The notes: generated from the sequence alone by a model not told the origin. A DNA stretch of 64,000 nucleotides from Taenia hydatigena (GCA_036345935.2 JADWOT020000001.1:5690270-5754269), one strand, 5' to 3'. Counted from the stretch's first letter, positions 1 to 11,849 are shown. A program made the numbers and translations.

Positions 1-17
1 TCTCCTCTTTTCTCCAG

Positions 18-3000
18 CCACAGCTGCTACCATCGCAGGTAACTCCGCTGGAGTCAGTTCCGGGGGTGGTGGTGGCGGAGGTGGAGTTGGTGGAAGTGGT
101 GGCAGTCGATCTTACCTTTCGTGGAGTCTGCAGGTGCGTCTTGGCGCTCTCTACCAACCCTCAGAAGGCGGTAGCAGCTATGGTGGCACCTGGTTACCGC
201 GATGGAGCACGCCGGTGGCACTGAACAAGAATGGGGAGGCGCTGATGCTGCGCTTGAAAGCAACGGGAATGGAGTCTCGCCCCGACCTCCTCTATAGTGT
301 CGGTGTGGAGGTCCGAAAGGGTGTTGGTCTCCATGGTTCTACGACGATTGTCACTTTTGTGCCCCGATTCATGATCAGCAATCAGACTAATTTTCAACTG
401 CAGTTTGCGCAGCGATTCTGTCTGGACTCCACGACGCATAAACCTAGTGAGTTGAACTCGGATTATCCGCTTTCCGCGGTCTTGGAGATCTACTAATTAC
501 CTGAAACGATATAAGTAATTTAATTTAACTGATTTTGAAGAATCAATTTCTGTTTTTCCCATCCACTTTCAAAACTAACACCTATCTTTGAAGACTGCAA
601 ACATTGAGACACGTGTACAGAATTGCTAGTGTTTGCTTTACTTCGCAGTGGACATCCACCCACAATGCAACTTACCCTTCCATTGGCCTCGACAAGACCT
701 GGATCAGCTCCTCTGCTTCCGCGCCCTCATTGGTGACGAGACTTGGCTGTCTGATCACCAGACAGGCGACGCCCTCATCGCAACTCAATGGTCCGGTGGA
801 GTGCAGATCGATAAACCTCGGTCCTACCACCTCATGCTACGGTGAGCCCCTGTTTCCATTGGATAAACCTTTTCAGCCACAAACCGCCCCATCCTGTCTC
901 TGAGACTTCATCCGGTCAAGTGTTGTCGACAATGTCTAGATAAGTGCGAAGTAGGTTCAGGCGGCGCTCCACTTAAATGCTATGATTAAATATCTGCTCT
1001 AACAAAGAACACAATCCAATTCGCCTCATTTGCGTCTGTTTGTGTGCTTTTCTTTACCTTTTGTTCTCTCCGTCTGCTCCTTACAACAACCATACTTCTC
1101 GTAGGATGCCAACACGTCCTCAGACGGGGTCCTACACATCATCGGTATCGTCTCCAGCAGAGTCACTTTTCCTCCGCATTGATGTGGTGCTTCGCAGCGC
1201 CACCCTCTTTGTCATCATCAGCGACGCTACTCACTTGCCTCCACCCTATCGAATCGAGAATCTCAGTCCTGTTGCACTTTACTACCAACAATCCATCGAC
1301 AACGGTGGATTTGAGGCTCCACCCCCTCCGTCACCCACCTCCACACGCGGCACATCCAAGCGGTGGTTTGGCAGCATTCGCCTAAATCGCCTTCCACCTC
1401 GATCACTGGTCAATTATGCGCCAGAAGAACCCCTTCTTCCTCCTCGCCTTTCTGTCGGCGTTCATGTAAGTGCCGTCAAATGACTTTGGTTAGTAGATTA
1501 TAAATCTTACCATTCTTCCTTTCCTACTTCACTTCAGGGTGATTTGAACAATTTCTACGATCTCTCCGTGCCGGGGCCGGGCTCCCCTTTGGTCTACGAC
1601 AATTGCGTCTACATCGGTATCAGTGGAGTGGCCGGAGACAAAAGCCGAAACAACCCAGACTCGGATATTAATCAGGACTCAGGTGGTTATTTTTCCGTCC
1701 TTGACGTGGTCACCGAGTCTGAGAAGGTACGGCGAGTAGTACTGCGAAAGAAACAGCCCGGTGAGCGCTCTCAGCTTTGGTACCTCTCTAGTCAAGGGTA
1801 CTTGGTACACGAGGGTTCCACAGCTCCACAGGCTCCAGTACGTCGACTTGGACGCCTACTTTCCAAGCAAAACAGCTGGGTTCTCGATGTAGACACCTCG
1901 GAGATGGCAATGGAGGAGGCGATAATTCGGTGCCCGCTGGATTCAGGCACACTTGAAAACTTTGAACTTGGGGTTCTCTGTTTGACTCGGCTTTCTTCAC
2001 GACGTAAGAATACTCAGACTTGGAGGTTCGACCGCGGATTCCTGATCAACGCAGCGTCGTTCTGCGTCCAAGCGCGACGCAACCTTCGGAAGGTGAGTGT
2101 CACTCCTTCTGACACCATCTTTGTCGCGCGTCCACGAATTCGTGGGACCAGCAGTGGTGGGAGAAGAGAAGTTAAAGGAGAACGTCAGAGCCTTGTGAGT
2201 GAAAGTCTCGGAGCGGCGCGGATCTTTCACACCTGGCTGCGACCCGGGTCCGGTTCACTCCATGTAGAAGTGCTCACAGACGGCCCAGTCCGAGTCCTAC
2301 GTATCTCTGATCCACAGGAACCTAATCAAGTCATTCCAGCTTTATCCCTCAATCCCCATAAACAATCATTTATCGCTCCCAGCCATCTTCGCCTCCTTAT
2401 CGACCTACCCTCAGGTATTGGTGTGTCAGTGATCTCTGCACGATGCGAAGAACTTTGCTACGCCAGTTTCCTTGGTCTGCGTTTTACTCTTCAACGGTTC
2501 TATCCCGGCAGTGGATCGATTGACGTTGGGCGGGAGGTCACGGAATCTGAAGTAGCAGACGACGATGACACTGTATTTGTAGATGTTTCTGACCAGTCTC
2601 GAGGCTGTGGCAGCAATGTCGGAAGTGAAGTTGTGGACGCACTTGTCGCAGACGGTCGTCCAGCTGAACAGCTTCGCCTCCAGATTGGAAAAATTCAGGT
2701 CGATAACCAGATTGCGGGAGCATCCCTACCAGTTCTGCTATTCCATGCAGCGCCTGTTAAATCCTCCACTTCTGCGACCGATTCGAAGATAACGTCTAAA
2801 GGTGTGGTAGAAGGACGGCTGCTTCGGCCTTCTGAAGGTGGTGACGACTTCAATGGGCGTGAGTTGGAAAGTCTTCTTTTTCAAAATGGGAACGAATCAG
2901 TACGCGGTGCGTCGAAGTCAGATCGAGCAACCACCACTTGGCCAAATCTCATTATGCGATCTCTGCGCCTTCTCCACACTGGATGGAAGGCGGAAATCTT

Positions 3001-6000
3001 TGCACTATTAGAGGTAAAGTATCGTTTAAGGGATTTATTTTTGGAGTAGCTTGCCGACTGGACTATCCGCTATGTTTAATCCCTTCAAACTCCTTGTCTG
3101 ATAGGTGCAACTAAACCGAATGGTGATGCAAGCGGAGGAGCTATTGCTGTTAAAATTGATTCAGTTTAGTCGACACTTTTGGGTTTCCACACCCGCTGCA
3201 ACCATGTCGACGGAAGACGCGAAATCGATCGACTTTCTCCAGCAGGCTGTCCTGGAGGCTGAAGGTGGCTACTCTAGGTGGGTTTATAAGAATAACCCAA
3301 AGGTGTTTGAAAAGATGCCTTTACTCATTTGTTTTTGGAATTTAATTACAGACAAGTTTCACCTCCAAGCATTTTGTCCAACGACTTCCTTTATTTCGAT
3401 CGTTTGCGAGTCCTCATTTCACCGATCCGTGTGACTATGCAGACAGCGGAGGGACGCCTGGGTCCCGAGTTTTACGATGTTCATCGCCTTTTACCGAAAC
3501 TCATGTCGTTTACTGATGCGGATATACGGTTGGGTGAGTTGAGCCTGTCTTGTCATCCTGTCCACCTAGCCATCTGTGCCAGATGCATCCACCCACCACT
3601 GATTCATTTGTCTAATTCTTCACCCCTCTGCCCATTCACTGCTTTCCGCTCCGTGTCCATCCAGGGGAGTTCGCGCGCGAGCATTGCCTGGAGTCGAGTC
3701 GCTTCTTGATAGAGCAGCTAACTCAACACTTCGATGCACGACTACGGGCGCAGGCTCTGCGCATCTTCGGATCGGTGGATGTTTTGGGCAACCCTCTTGG
3801 TCTCATGTCCGATATCTCCTCGGGCATCTGCGACCTAGCCGACATGGACTTCTCGGGCCTTGTGCGCAATGTCGCTCATGGCGTCGGGGATAGCACTGCT
3901 AAGGCATGTCCTCTTCCTTACCCTGTTGTGGCTCTTAGAGATTTGATAGTTCTGAAAGAATCCTTCGCGCATAATTTTCGGAGGAAGCGATATCTTTTTC
4001 ATGGCCTTGTTTAGTTAAGCAGCATTGCGTTTGGTTCCACGATGTTGGAAATCTGTCGTAAATCTTCCGAATCTGTTCAAGAATCTGTCATTTTCTGTGT
4101 TTGGTAACTCGCTCACCTCGGAGACGTCGATCAACTTAGGATCGATTCATCCATCCGCAGATTTGGTAAACAGTCTACCCGTCTTAGATTCATTATTGCT
4201 TTTTTCATTCGCTGATTTTTATGATAAGAACACGTCTTTTGTTGAACGTTTTCTAACTTACGTTCGCTGCTCTCCCTGAAGGTTGTAGGAAGTGTATCCC
4301 AATTGGTACACACCCTCTCAATGGACGAAACCCACCAACTCCGACGTCGCGCAATCATGGGATCGCCACGACGAGGCCCAGGCTCTGGTACTCCTCTCAC
4401 CTCCTCCTCTTCCATCGCCTCTGCTTACGCTGCTGCGTCGAGAGCAGCGGAGGGAGAGGTAGGTGAACGCCTCGACGACTTCGAGGTCACTGCACTGTTT
4501 TCGGCCAAAGTGGCGGAAGGAAACCGTGATAGTCTCTTTGACCAAACAGCACCATTCCGTGCCGGGTTGCGTGGATTTGTGCATGGCGTGGTGGGCGGTG
4601 TCACCTCCATGGTCACCCAGCCCATCCATGGTGCCCGTGAAGAGGATGGTCTCAGGGTAAGCGTCAATTGATTATTTGCTGGTTCTAATTTTGTTTCCTC
4701 TTTTTCCACCTCAACTGCGCATGCGTCTACTTTGGTAATAGTCACTGCCAGCACGAGGACAATGCCGGCGTACAGTCTACTATTTTCAATTTGCTTATCT
4801 ATGCGCGATTCCTCAGTTGGTAGATCAATTTACCACTACTGTTCGACATCCCTTACAGTGACTTCTAAGCATGCGGCTGATGGGATTTATTTGCATAATT
4901 TGAATCAAAATCTACCATTTCACAGTCAAAAGTTCGAGTAGCTATCTTACAACTCGGCCATTCTCTCCAAAGGGTTTCGTCTACGGTGTGGGCCGAGGCC
5001 TTCTGGGCACGGTGACAAAGCCAGTGGGCGGAGTCCTTGATCTTGTCTCGGGTGCGATGACGTCGTTGCGTGAGGCTGCCCGTCCCTCCTCCACTGGACG
5101 TCCGCGTCGAATGCGTCCGCGAAGAGCGCTCTCCATGCCGCTGCGTGCCTACTCCCTCGGCGCAGCTGTGGGTCAGCTGTTGTTGCGACGTCTCAGCGCA
5201 CATTCTTACAGTGCCGCCTACGAACCCGCTGCTGTAGTTATAGTCTCTCTAGACGATCTTAAAGACTCTGAAGGTACATTTTTTTATCCCTCTTACATTA
5301 ATAAAGACTGCGGTTGTTGTCTTTATGGTAACACGTAATGATAGAGTTCAGTGACGAGAAATTATTCACCACTGTCCATGAATTAAACTGCGTGGATCCC
5401 CTTGATTTACCATTCAGGGTTGGCGAAACATTGTTGGATTCGACCCGCGAAGACCCATTTACTTTTTAGGTTGCTCGGTGAATCGATTGCTAAAGGCCTC
5501 AAGGCAGCAATGGGAAGACGAGAGGCCGGAGATGGTGATTTGTGTGCTCAAATGTCAGTCGACCACAGTCAGCGTCATTGTTACCGACCGCGCTGTCTGG
5601 TGTGTTCGTAATTTTACACTCCAGGGTGTGAGGCGGACCTCAGAGTCATTCGTGAGCCCTTGTTCACTCACTTAATCCACTAAAAATCGTCCTTTTTGAT
5701 CCTTCATAGGGTTTCAACTCTTTTAGCTTGGCAATGAGGACCGTGATGCCACAAATGTGATGTTTGTCGTTCCTTACTTCTACCTCAAAAGTGTGCGCCT
5801 GTCCCAACGTCTACCTGGTAAAACGAAGTCAGGTGGACCTCAGGGATTTGTACCGTCAGATACCGCTGTGGCGGCAGACTCCTCCTACCTGGAGTTTCAG
5901 CTCGAGCGACGGCAGCGCGAGTTGCGTTTCGATCGTGCAGAGTGGGCACAGGAGGTCTTGGCGGAGGTATCGGAGGCACATTTTCGGTATGTGCAGAGCT

Positions 6001-6128
6001 TGATGGAACTACGACGCGATCGACCAGTTGATTTGGCGTTGCAAACACACCCTCTGGCCCTGCCTTTTGCACCACCCCTCATTGACGCCTCGGACTTTGC
6101 TCAAATTTGTGAATTTGAAGAATGTTAA
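18..6128 (+). CDS. VPS13D: VPS13 family protein, probably VPS13D, 3' part (5' end outside window)
   Basis: C-terminal about 1,437 residues of a giant bridge-type lipid-transfer protein that moves phospholipids at membrane contact sites. Exons by frame and splice sites: <18-446, 649-841, 1105-1465, 1538-3013, 3105-3277, 3352-3533, 3665-3903, 4282-4656, 4973-5273, 5470-5651, 5727-6128; all phases agree. Seen: adaptor-binding-domain signatures (TIVTFVPRF; FHWPRQDLDQLLCFR with WSGG; PYRIENLSPVALYYQQ), then two QxW motifs (SQLWYL near 1769, TQTWRF near 2012), PGSGS repeats, then the ATG2/VPS13 C-terminal region (GSVDVLGNPLGL; GVGRGLLGTVTKPVGG) and a PH-like tail. The QxW trefoil-like insert is reported for VPS13D but not VPS13A/C, hence the D call (family knowledge plus inference). 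The intron after 3903 begins GC. A Gly-rich run lies at about 60-110. Family assignment is firm; the D subtype is less so. Confidence 0.88.
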
Positions 6129-7572
6129 GATGAGTAAAGGTTGTAACTTCATAGATTTGTAAAGATGTCAAATCCCCTATCTTTTCTTTATAAAATACAT
6201 TTGTTATGAAGATTTTATGTGTTCTATTGAGGATCAAAAGTAGTGGTTTTATAGCTTATTCGGTGTCACCCAGTTTTTTATATTGATGGTTAAAATGATG
6301 AATTTTGAAACGAAATTTTCGGTATATCTATTCATGCCGTCTAGGTTACTCTAGCCATGTCAGGTTTCATTAATACAAATTAAATTAATGGCTGAATCAA
6401 TAGGCATAGCACAGTAAATTTAGCATTTCTTTCCGAAAAAAGGCATCAAATTGGCTGTAGAGAGGTGCATAAAGCCAAAGCTTCCACCGGACTCGCTCAT
6501 AATGAGCGAATTTTTAAAATTCGACAAGTACTGAAAGTTCTCTGAAGAGTTGGTGAAATTCTCGTGCATTCCAAAGTTTTATTTAAATGAATTTTAACTA
6601 AAAGGTATTCAAAAGATCAAACAAACAAAAATATAACTAAACTATGCATTGTGGAGTTAGCGGAAATAAGTACTACATTAGAATGTCAAAATAAGGGAGA
6701 AATGGGAATATCCCGCAAATTAGTTCACTGTTCCAATTAGATTCCTCCTCAATATTCGAAATTTCTCAAGATTTGTCTCAATTTCATCTTTCAAAACGCT
6801 AGCCTTTTTTACAAGTACATCTCTCCTCAGGCTTTATGCTATTCATCGTGGCGTCAATGTGCATTCCGCAGCCTAGAAGAAGATCATAAAGGAAGAAATC
6901 TTGCCAGCCCAAGTCTTCTTCCCACATTTTTTACACGTCGTGACATAACACATTTTGACGACTAAAATCGACCGAGTAAAGGAGGAGAAGTATGTGTTAT
7001 CGCGATATCACCGGACAGGTTAAGAAAATGCACGCGTCCCTTTGAGATGATTGTTTAAACAATGCGCTTTTATAAAAATTCAAATCTGTTTCAAGACGGT
7101 GATATCAGCACCAGTGGGGCTGATTTTCAACTACGCAGTCGATCTAAACTTCACCCACTATTAAGGAGAAAAGTACACAAAAAGTGACTTAAAATGCACC
7201 ATTGTGAAGCTGAAAGTAAGTGGATTAAGAAATGCAAATGGGCGAGATGCCGCTTTGCTCAAGAAAATTGTGACGGAATAAAGCTGACTTCGCTTGACTC
7301 GGAGGATCATTCTAGGAACGATACACAAAAGTTAACAATTTATATTGTCCGCCAATATTTGTGTGTGTAATACCTATATTCTTTAAAATGTGCTTCGAAC
7401 CTGGTCGCAGAGCTGCGTGGTCTCTCTTTAGAGTGTGACGTATCTCCCCCTCGTGCTCTTGACATTATTCCTTCATATCTTCTCTCTGCCCTGTAATAAA
7501 AATGCTAAAGCGTACTCAGCCTTCGAATTGTAAGGGCGCAAAGAAGAAGGATAAAGAACCGTCTACAGTGTG
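6129..7572. other. Intergenic, 3' flank of VPS13 gene
   Basis: No reading frame or RNA gene that I recognise. AT-rich sequence after the VPS13 stop; only a weak non-canonical poly(A)-like stretch (tataaaata near 6189) is visible. A short inverted motif, tcgctcat/atgagcga, lies near 6493; a similar one occurs near 63414. Confidence 0.5.
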
Positions 7573-7955
7573 TGTAGCGTCCCGAGGCTCCCCTGAAGGC
7601 GAAAGAAGGAAGAATACTAGGGTGGAATATGCATATATATATTCAACGGGCAGAGGGAAATAAGCCGCTGGCATGGCCCAGCGGCTGGTGTAGTACTTTG
7701 TTTGTTGGGACTGCCGGTTTTGGTCAAGGTCACAGGGGTGGCCGTATTGCCCTAGCTGCGTGGACTGGCCTCCGGGCCATGCCAGCAGCCTATTTCCCTC
7801 TGTCCGGTGAATATATATATTCTACCGTAGCATTCTGCCTTCTTTTGCCTTCGAGGGAGCCTCGGAACGCTACAGCCGCCCTCCGCAGCTAGGACCTGAT
7901 GGCTACCCCTGTGACCTTGATCAAAACCAGTGGTACAAACAAACAAAGTACTACA
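7573..7955 (+). mobile_element. Short LTR-like element (TG...CA), interrupted by a second copy
   Basis: Starts TGTAGCGTCCCGAGGCTCCC and ends AAACAAAGTACTACA. It is flanked by the 5-bp direct repeat GTGTG (7568-7572 and 7956-7960), as expected for an LTR retroelement insertion. Without the inverted insert at 7689-7874 it is about 197 bp. Relatives lie at 8119, 38509 and 53179. No protein is encoded. The size and TG/CA ends fit solo LTRs of small non-autonomous retroelements such as the TRIMs described in tapeworms; that family assignment is inference. Confidence 0.75.
7689..7874 (-). mobile_element. Inverted, nested full-length copy of the same LTR-like element
   Basis: Reads TGTAGCGTTCCGAGGCTCCC to AAACAAAGTACTACA on the minus strand, 186 bp. 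It interrupts the plus-strand copy: outer-element sequence resumes right after it (GCAGCTAGG...CCCCTGTGACCTTGA). The two copies therefore pair as an imperfect hairpin over their first ~115 bp. No clear target duplication flanks the inner copy. Confidence 0.75.
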
Positions 7956-8118
7956 GTGTGTCCCTCGGGTTGAGTTTGCTTATCGGTTACATTAGTAACA
8001 ATAAAAAATGTGCTGACGAGGAATTTACACATTGCATTTTTTAAGCAAAATCCTCTTTTGATTTTATTTGAAACAATTATCTGTGAACCGCATTTATCTA
8101 GGGCAAACTCAACTAACA

Positions 8119-8265
8119 TGCCTAGCTCCCCGAGACTTTCTTAAAGGCAAAATAAGACATCATACTTTTAGCAAATAGAAAGGCTTTGAAGCTGTTGGCA
8201 TGGCTTGGAGGCCAGTTTAATCAACGAAGTCAAGTCGGCGCATGTGAAAACCAGTTGCTAAAACC
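8119..8265 (+). mobile_element. Degenerate copy of the LTR-like element
   Basis: Shows the family order in decayed form: CCCCGAGACTTTCTTAAAGGC, then CTGTTGGCATGGCTTGGAGG, then a weak AACCAGTTGCTAAAAC tail. The terminal TG and CA are not clean, so the ends are approximate. Confidence 0.5.
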
Positions 8266-8499
8266 ATAGTTGACTTTGACCGCTTTGCAAAATGTGGTTT
8301 GTTCCCCTTTGTGTAATAAATAGCCATTAACTACCGTTCGTCCTTTGCTTAATCTTAGTCAGGTAATTTGACTATAGCATGCTAATGACATAATACTGGT
8401 TGTATTTCTTATCCTTTGTTTTAAGTCATATTGTGAGCCATGTTCCCTTCAAATTCGACGTCCTGTTCTTAATTGGTTGGGTCCGTGTGGCGTGCTGTG

Positions 8500-8961
8500 A
8501 TGGCTGCGAAGGTGGAAGAATCAATTGATGTCGTCGAGGGCAATCCCCTCTCTGAAATGTCGTACGAAGAAAAGCTGGCCTTCGCCTGCGTTATAGCAAA
8601 ACCTATGGCTTCTGAAAAACTTACGAAACGTCTCGGGAAGCTAATGAAGAAGGCAAAGAACAATGGATTGCTCGCGTGTGGTGTAAAAGACTCTGTGAAA
8701 CAAATTGTGAAGAAGAAGTCTGACGGCATTTTGGTGATCGCTGGAGACGTCAGTCCAATCGACACTGTTTCACACCTTCCGTTTATATGCGAGGGCCATA
8801 AGGTACCCTACTGCTACGTCCCCTCACGCTTCGACTTGGGATGCAATAACGCAACCAACACCAATTCTGTCTGTGTCTTTATTAGAAAAGACGAAAGCTA
8901 TGAGAAACTGTTTGACAAGTGCTACAAAGTCGTTGACGATCTTCCCCTACCCATCCATTAA
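8500..8961 (+). CDS. NHP2: H/ACA ribonucleoprotein complex subunit 2 (NHP2), L7Ae family
   Basis: Intronless 153-residue protein. NHP2 binds the kink-turn of H/ACA snoRNAs with NOP10, GAR1 and dyskerin for rRNA pseudouridylation in nucleolus and Cajal bodies, and is part of telomerase RNP in animals. Seen: ACVIAKPMASEKLTKRLGKL and GVKDSVKQIVKKK helices, then the L7Ae/NHP2 core GILVIAGDVSPIDTVSHLP, CEGHKVPYCYVPSRFDLG, and a C-terminus ending LPLPIH, close to the LPLPL end of animal NHP2. Length equals the animal norm (about 153). ATG at 8500 chosen because the upstream frame has no other ATG; the reading frame is open back to 8473 only through a TTG. A canonical AATAAA lies about 125 bp after the stop. 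Confidence 0.97.
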   Translation: MAAKVEESIDVVEGNPLSEMSYEEKLAFACVIAKPMASEKLTKRLGKLMKKAKNNGLLACGVKDSVKQIVKKKSDGILVIAGDVSPIDTVSHLPFICEGHKVPYCYVPSRFDLGCNNATNTNSVCVFIRKDESYEKLFDKCYKVVDDLPLPIH

Positions 8962-9085
8962 TTCGTCACTATGTACAATGTGTACCCTGCTGCATTGCAA
9001 TTAGTCTCATTTTCGTGGTATTTGGTAAAACGTTCATTTGAAAAACTGCCTTTGGAGGATTTTGCTCCCCTAGCTTTTGTACAAA

Positions 9086-9091
9086 AATAAA
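9086..9091 (+). terminator. Poly(A) signal AATAAA for NHP2
   Basis: AATAAA about 125 bp after the NHP2 stop, in a T-rich 3' flank. Expected cleavage 10-30 bp downstream would fall at or past the opposing SYAP1 signal. Confidence 0.75.
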
Positions 9092-9110
9092 TACGGTTTG
9101 TTTGATTCTG

Positions 9111-9116
9111 TTTATT
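9111..9116 (-). terminator. Poly(A) signal AATAAA for SYAP1 (minus strand)
   Basis: Plus-strand TTTATT, i.e. AATAAA on the minus strand, about 100 bp beyond the SYAP1 stop. It faces the NHP2 signal, so the two transcripts probably overlap at their 3' ends. Confidence 0.7.
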
Positions 9117-9216
9117 GAACGACGTCGGCGTAGTGTACCAGACTAAAGTAGTAAGTTGTTCTGGAAAATTCGCATAATGAGATGATCACAGTTTGCAAGA
9201 CCCGATGTATACCACC

Positions 9217-11849
9217 TTACTCCTCAAGAGCGTTCAGCTCCAGCAGGATCTCGCGCTCGAGGTTATCGTCGATGACGACGGAGTTATCAAGATCAACGCC
9301 TTCTAGCATCAGTTCTGCCTCGATTACGTCAGCGCTTAAGTCTGCGATATTTGAAGAGGATGGCAATTAACGCATCGAAAAATGGTGCCCATACTTTACA
9401 GGTCGCAGCTTACCTGATGAAAGACTAAGAGCTATGGGTGAGGAAACAGGGGGAGAGAGGTTATGCTTTGGGTCTCCCTCCTCAGGGGCTGCTGATCCAT
9501 TCCCGGTGCCTGCAGTACAAATGGAAAGGAGTTCAGATACTATCCTACATACTCAAGAGAAAGGCTGATGCGCTTTGACTACCTTCTTCCGTCTTCACTT
9601 TGGCTGGTTGATCTGGGCTTTGGACGACTGGCTTGGTGCCTGCTATAAAAGGTAAGAACAAGGTATTAGGGAGGCCGCTTACTTTATTTATATCAACGAA
9701 AGCGTAGAATGGTCGGTACCCTCATTTTCAACGACAGTAGCTGGTTCATCTTGAGACCCTAGATAAAAGAAAAGACGTAAGAGTGACTCATTCCGTTTGT
9801 AGGCGCATTGAAAGTAACAATGAGAGGTACCGTTAGTGGCGACTGGTTTTGAGATGGGTGGGATGATTTCGCCTGGAAGATCCTCACTCTGGCGTATGAG
9901 GGAGACACGATAGAAGTAGTTTCGCCAAAAGTCATCCTCCTTTACCCTGGGATGAGGAATTCCAGAAAAAATTCATGTACAATATAACCTAGTACGGACT
10001 TAGGCCAATAGAAGCCACTAGAGGAAGGTTATTTCGGCTGTACATGACCTTCATTTCGGGTCAGGCGAGGCGACTGCCAGTTTTTAATAGCCAAACATCG
10101 CTACTGCTGCGAGAATAAAAGAATGCAATTTTACCAGCCACGTGGAGAGCAGAGATTCATGCATTCCATTGACGTCTTCCTATGATTCACGCAAGAGTAC
10201 GCAGGCAGGCAAGCCAACATATTCTCAGACATGTGACAGGCACTAAGTGAAAAATACGTCAGCTTAATGATTGGAGTCTAAAACTGGCTGGTAAGGGAAA
10301 TGGAAGGATAAGAAAACTCCTTGAACCACGCAAAGAACTTCCAAAGAAGAAACTAGTAACCAGCAGAATGTCTGACTTCCTTTCACTCCTCTACGGTATG
10401 TCCACGAGAGGCCGTTTTCGCAGGTGGCAATACATTTGTCTGTCTAGCGCAGCTTTGATTATTATCTTAACAAATAAGGTTTTGACGAGATGATGGCGCG
10501 AGAAGTACACGTGATTAAGGAAAGCTGGCGGATGGGAATGGGAAGATCGAAGGATGAGAAGCTCACAACGAGTAGTCTTGATTTTTAGGCTTGTCATAAA
10601 GCTCTGCTGGGAGAGAAATGAGCACGTAAAAAACATGAAACGGGGATATAGAGCCAAAGCGAGCAATGGTGAAATATTGATGCCGAAGACAGGTGAATAC
10701 ACCCACCTGCATAAGTGGCAAATTGAATGACTCCAAACTCGAATAAGTGACGGCAAGCGTGAACAGCTGATGCATGCCAATGACTGAATGAAATGATGGG
10801 AAGGAAAATAGACGTTCATAGGAAAAGGCTATTATTAGGTTTGTAGGTGAAAGTGGTCTTCAACCGTTAAGGGCAGAAAAGTTGGGAACGCATAAGGACC
10901 ATGTGATTGATCAGGAGATAATTCGAAACATTTGTTACATTGAACAAACACCCATAATAAAGCCACCCATCACTTCATGGTCTGTTAATCACGGAATGGG
11001 AGATCCAACAGTCACCAGAGACAGGATAACACAATCAGAAAAAATCACCCAATACAGACAAAACTTAAGGCTTAGACCACTGTCACTGCCTTCTAAGCTT
11101 TGAGCAACTAATAAAGGGCTTCATGATGCATTTGAGAATAAAAAACGGGGTGAGGGGTCATCTCACTAGCCATAAAGCGCACCTTCGGGGAACAAGTCGG
11201 AATCGCAAGGCGGCCAAGTTGGGGTCTTCCTGAAGTAGAGCTGTTGCGATTGGTGTGTACTGTCTGGATAGCTCCTGGTTCCACTGAAAGCACGATCCAT
11301 GGGGTGGAGGGCGAAGGAAATTCTGTTCCTCTAGGGAGAGGCGTAATACTTGTTCCTTCACTCGTTGTTGTCGTTTTATATCCTTCTCATCACAACCTTT
11401 ATCGTCTGACGAAACAAGAAGAAAATCTGGTGATGATAAGGCCGTGTCAACTTCCCATCCTTCCTTATTCTTCGCCAAAACAAAGTCTGATTGAGCTCGG
11501 TCGAATTCAACGAAGGGGGCGGACGAGGTAATCTAGTAAATGAGAGAGCTTGCACATTAGTGGAGCATACTTTCTCTGAAATCTGCTTGGCGGTGTTCTT
11601 CAATCCGTCAGCAAGCTTTGTTGACGACTCCTTGGCAAGCGCCACCATCTCTATCAGTACAATTAACAATAGCAAAACGTTACCTTTTAGGCCACCGACA
11701 AGCTTGTCATCTCTATCAGGGATGTGATCATTTCCAACTTCTTTAACAAGATTTTGTGATGTGGTGTCTAGTTCATCACTGTTTTGCGATTCAGTGTTTT
11801 CTGAAAAAAATTGTGCAGACAAATAGGATCTCAGGGATGATAACATCAT
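9217..11849 (-). CDS. SYAP1: Synapse-associated protein 1 (SYAP1), BSD-domain protein
   Basis: Predicted 342 residues. Exons (minus strand, 5' to 3'): 11849-11684, 11650-11571, 11532-11183, 9946-9831, 9758-9720, 9639-9583, 9509-9414, 9341-9217; all frames join with GT-AG borders. An N-terminal helix (ALAKESSTKLADGLKNTAKQ) corresponds to the SYAP1 [20 protein letters not shown] region. The BSD domain, about residues 140-215, holds LSLEEQNFLRPPP, LLQEDPNLAALRFRLVPRRV and the diagnostic FWRNYFYRVSLIRQS. The acidic C-terminus ends LEREILLELNALEE, like the acidic helical end of animal SYAP1. SYAP1 is a cytosolic/perinuclear adaptor linked to Akt1 phosphorylation in mammals. Two introns are only 33 and 38 bp. 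The start is the first of two adjacent ATGs; an upstream in-frame ATG at 11897 would add 16 residues. Confidence 0.9.
9947..11182 (-). other. Large SYAP1 intron
   Basis: 1.24-kb intron between the exon coding LRFRLVPR and the BSD exon. Open frames inside it (for example 10391-10819 on the minus strand) have no family features and are treated as chance. Confidence 0.7.

Noticed and set aside
7629..7946. Overlapping open frames (87 and 64 codons) in opposite directions
   Set aside because: They lie wholly within the nested LTR-like elements and mirror each other because of the inverted repeat.
10391..10819. 142-codon minus-strand frame
   Set aside because: Falls inside the large SYAP1 intron, has no motif, and the SYAP1 exons on both sides join in frame without it.
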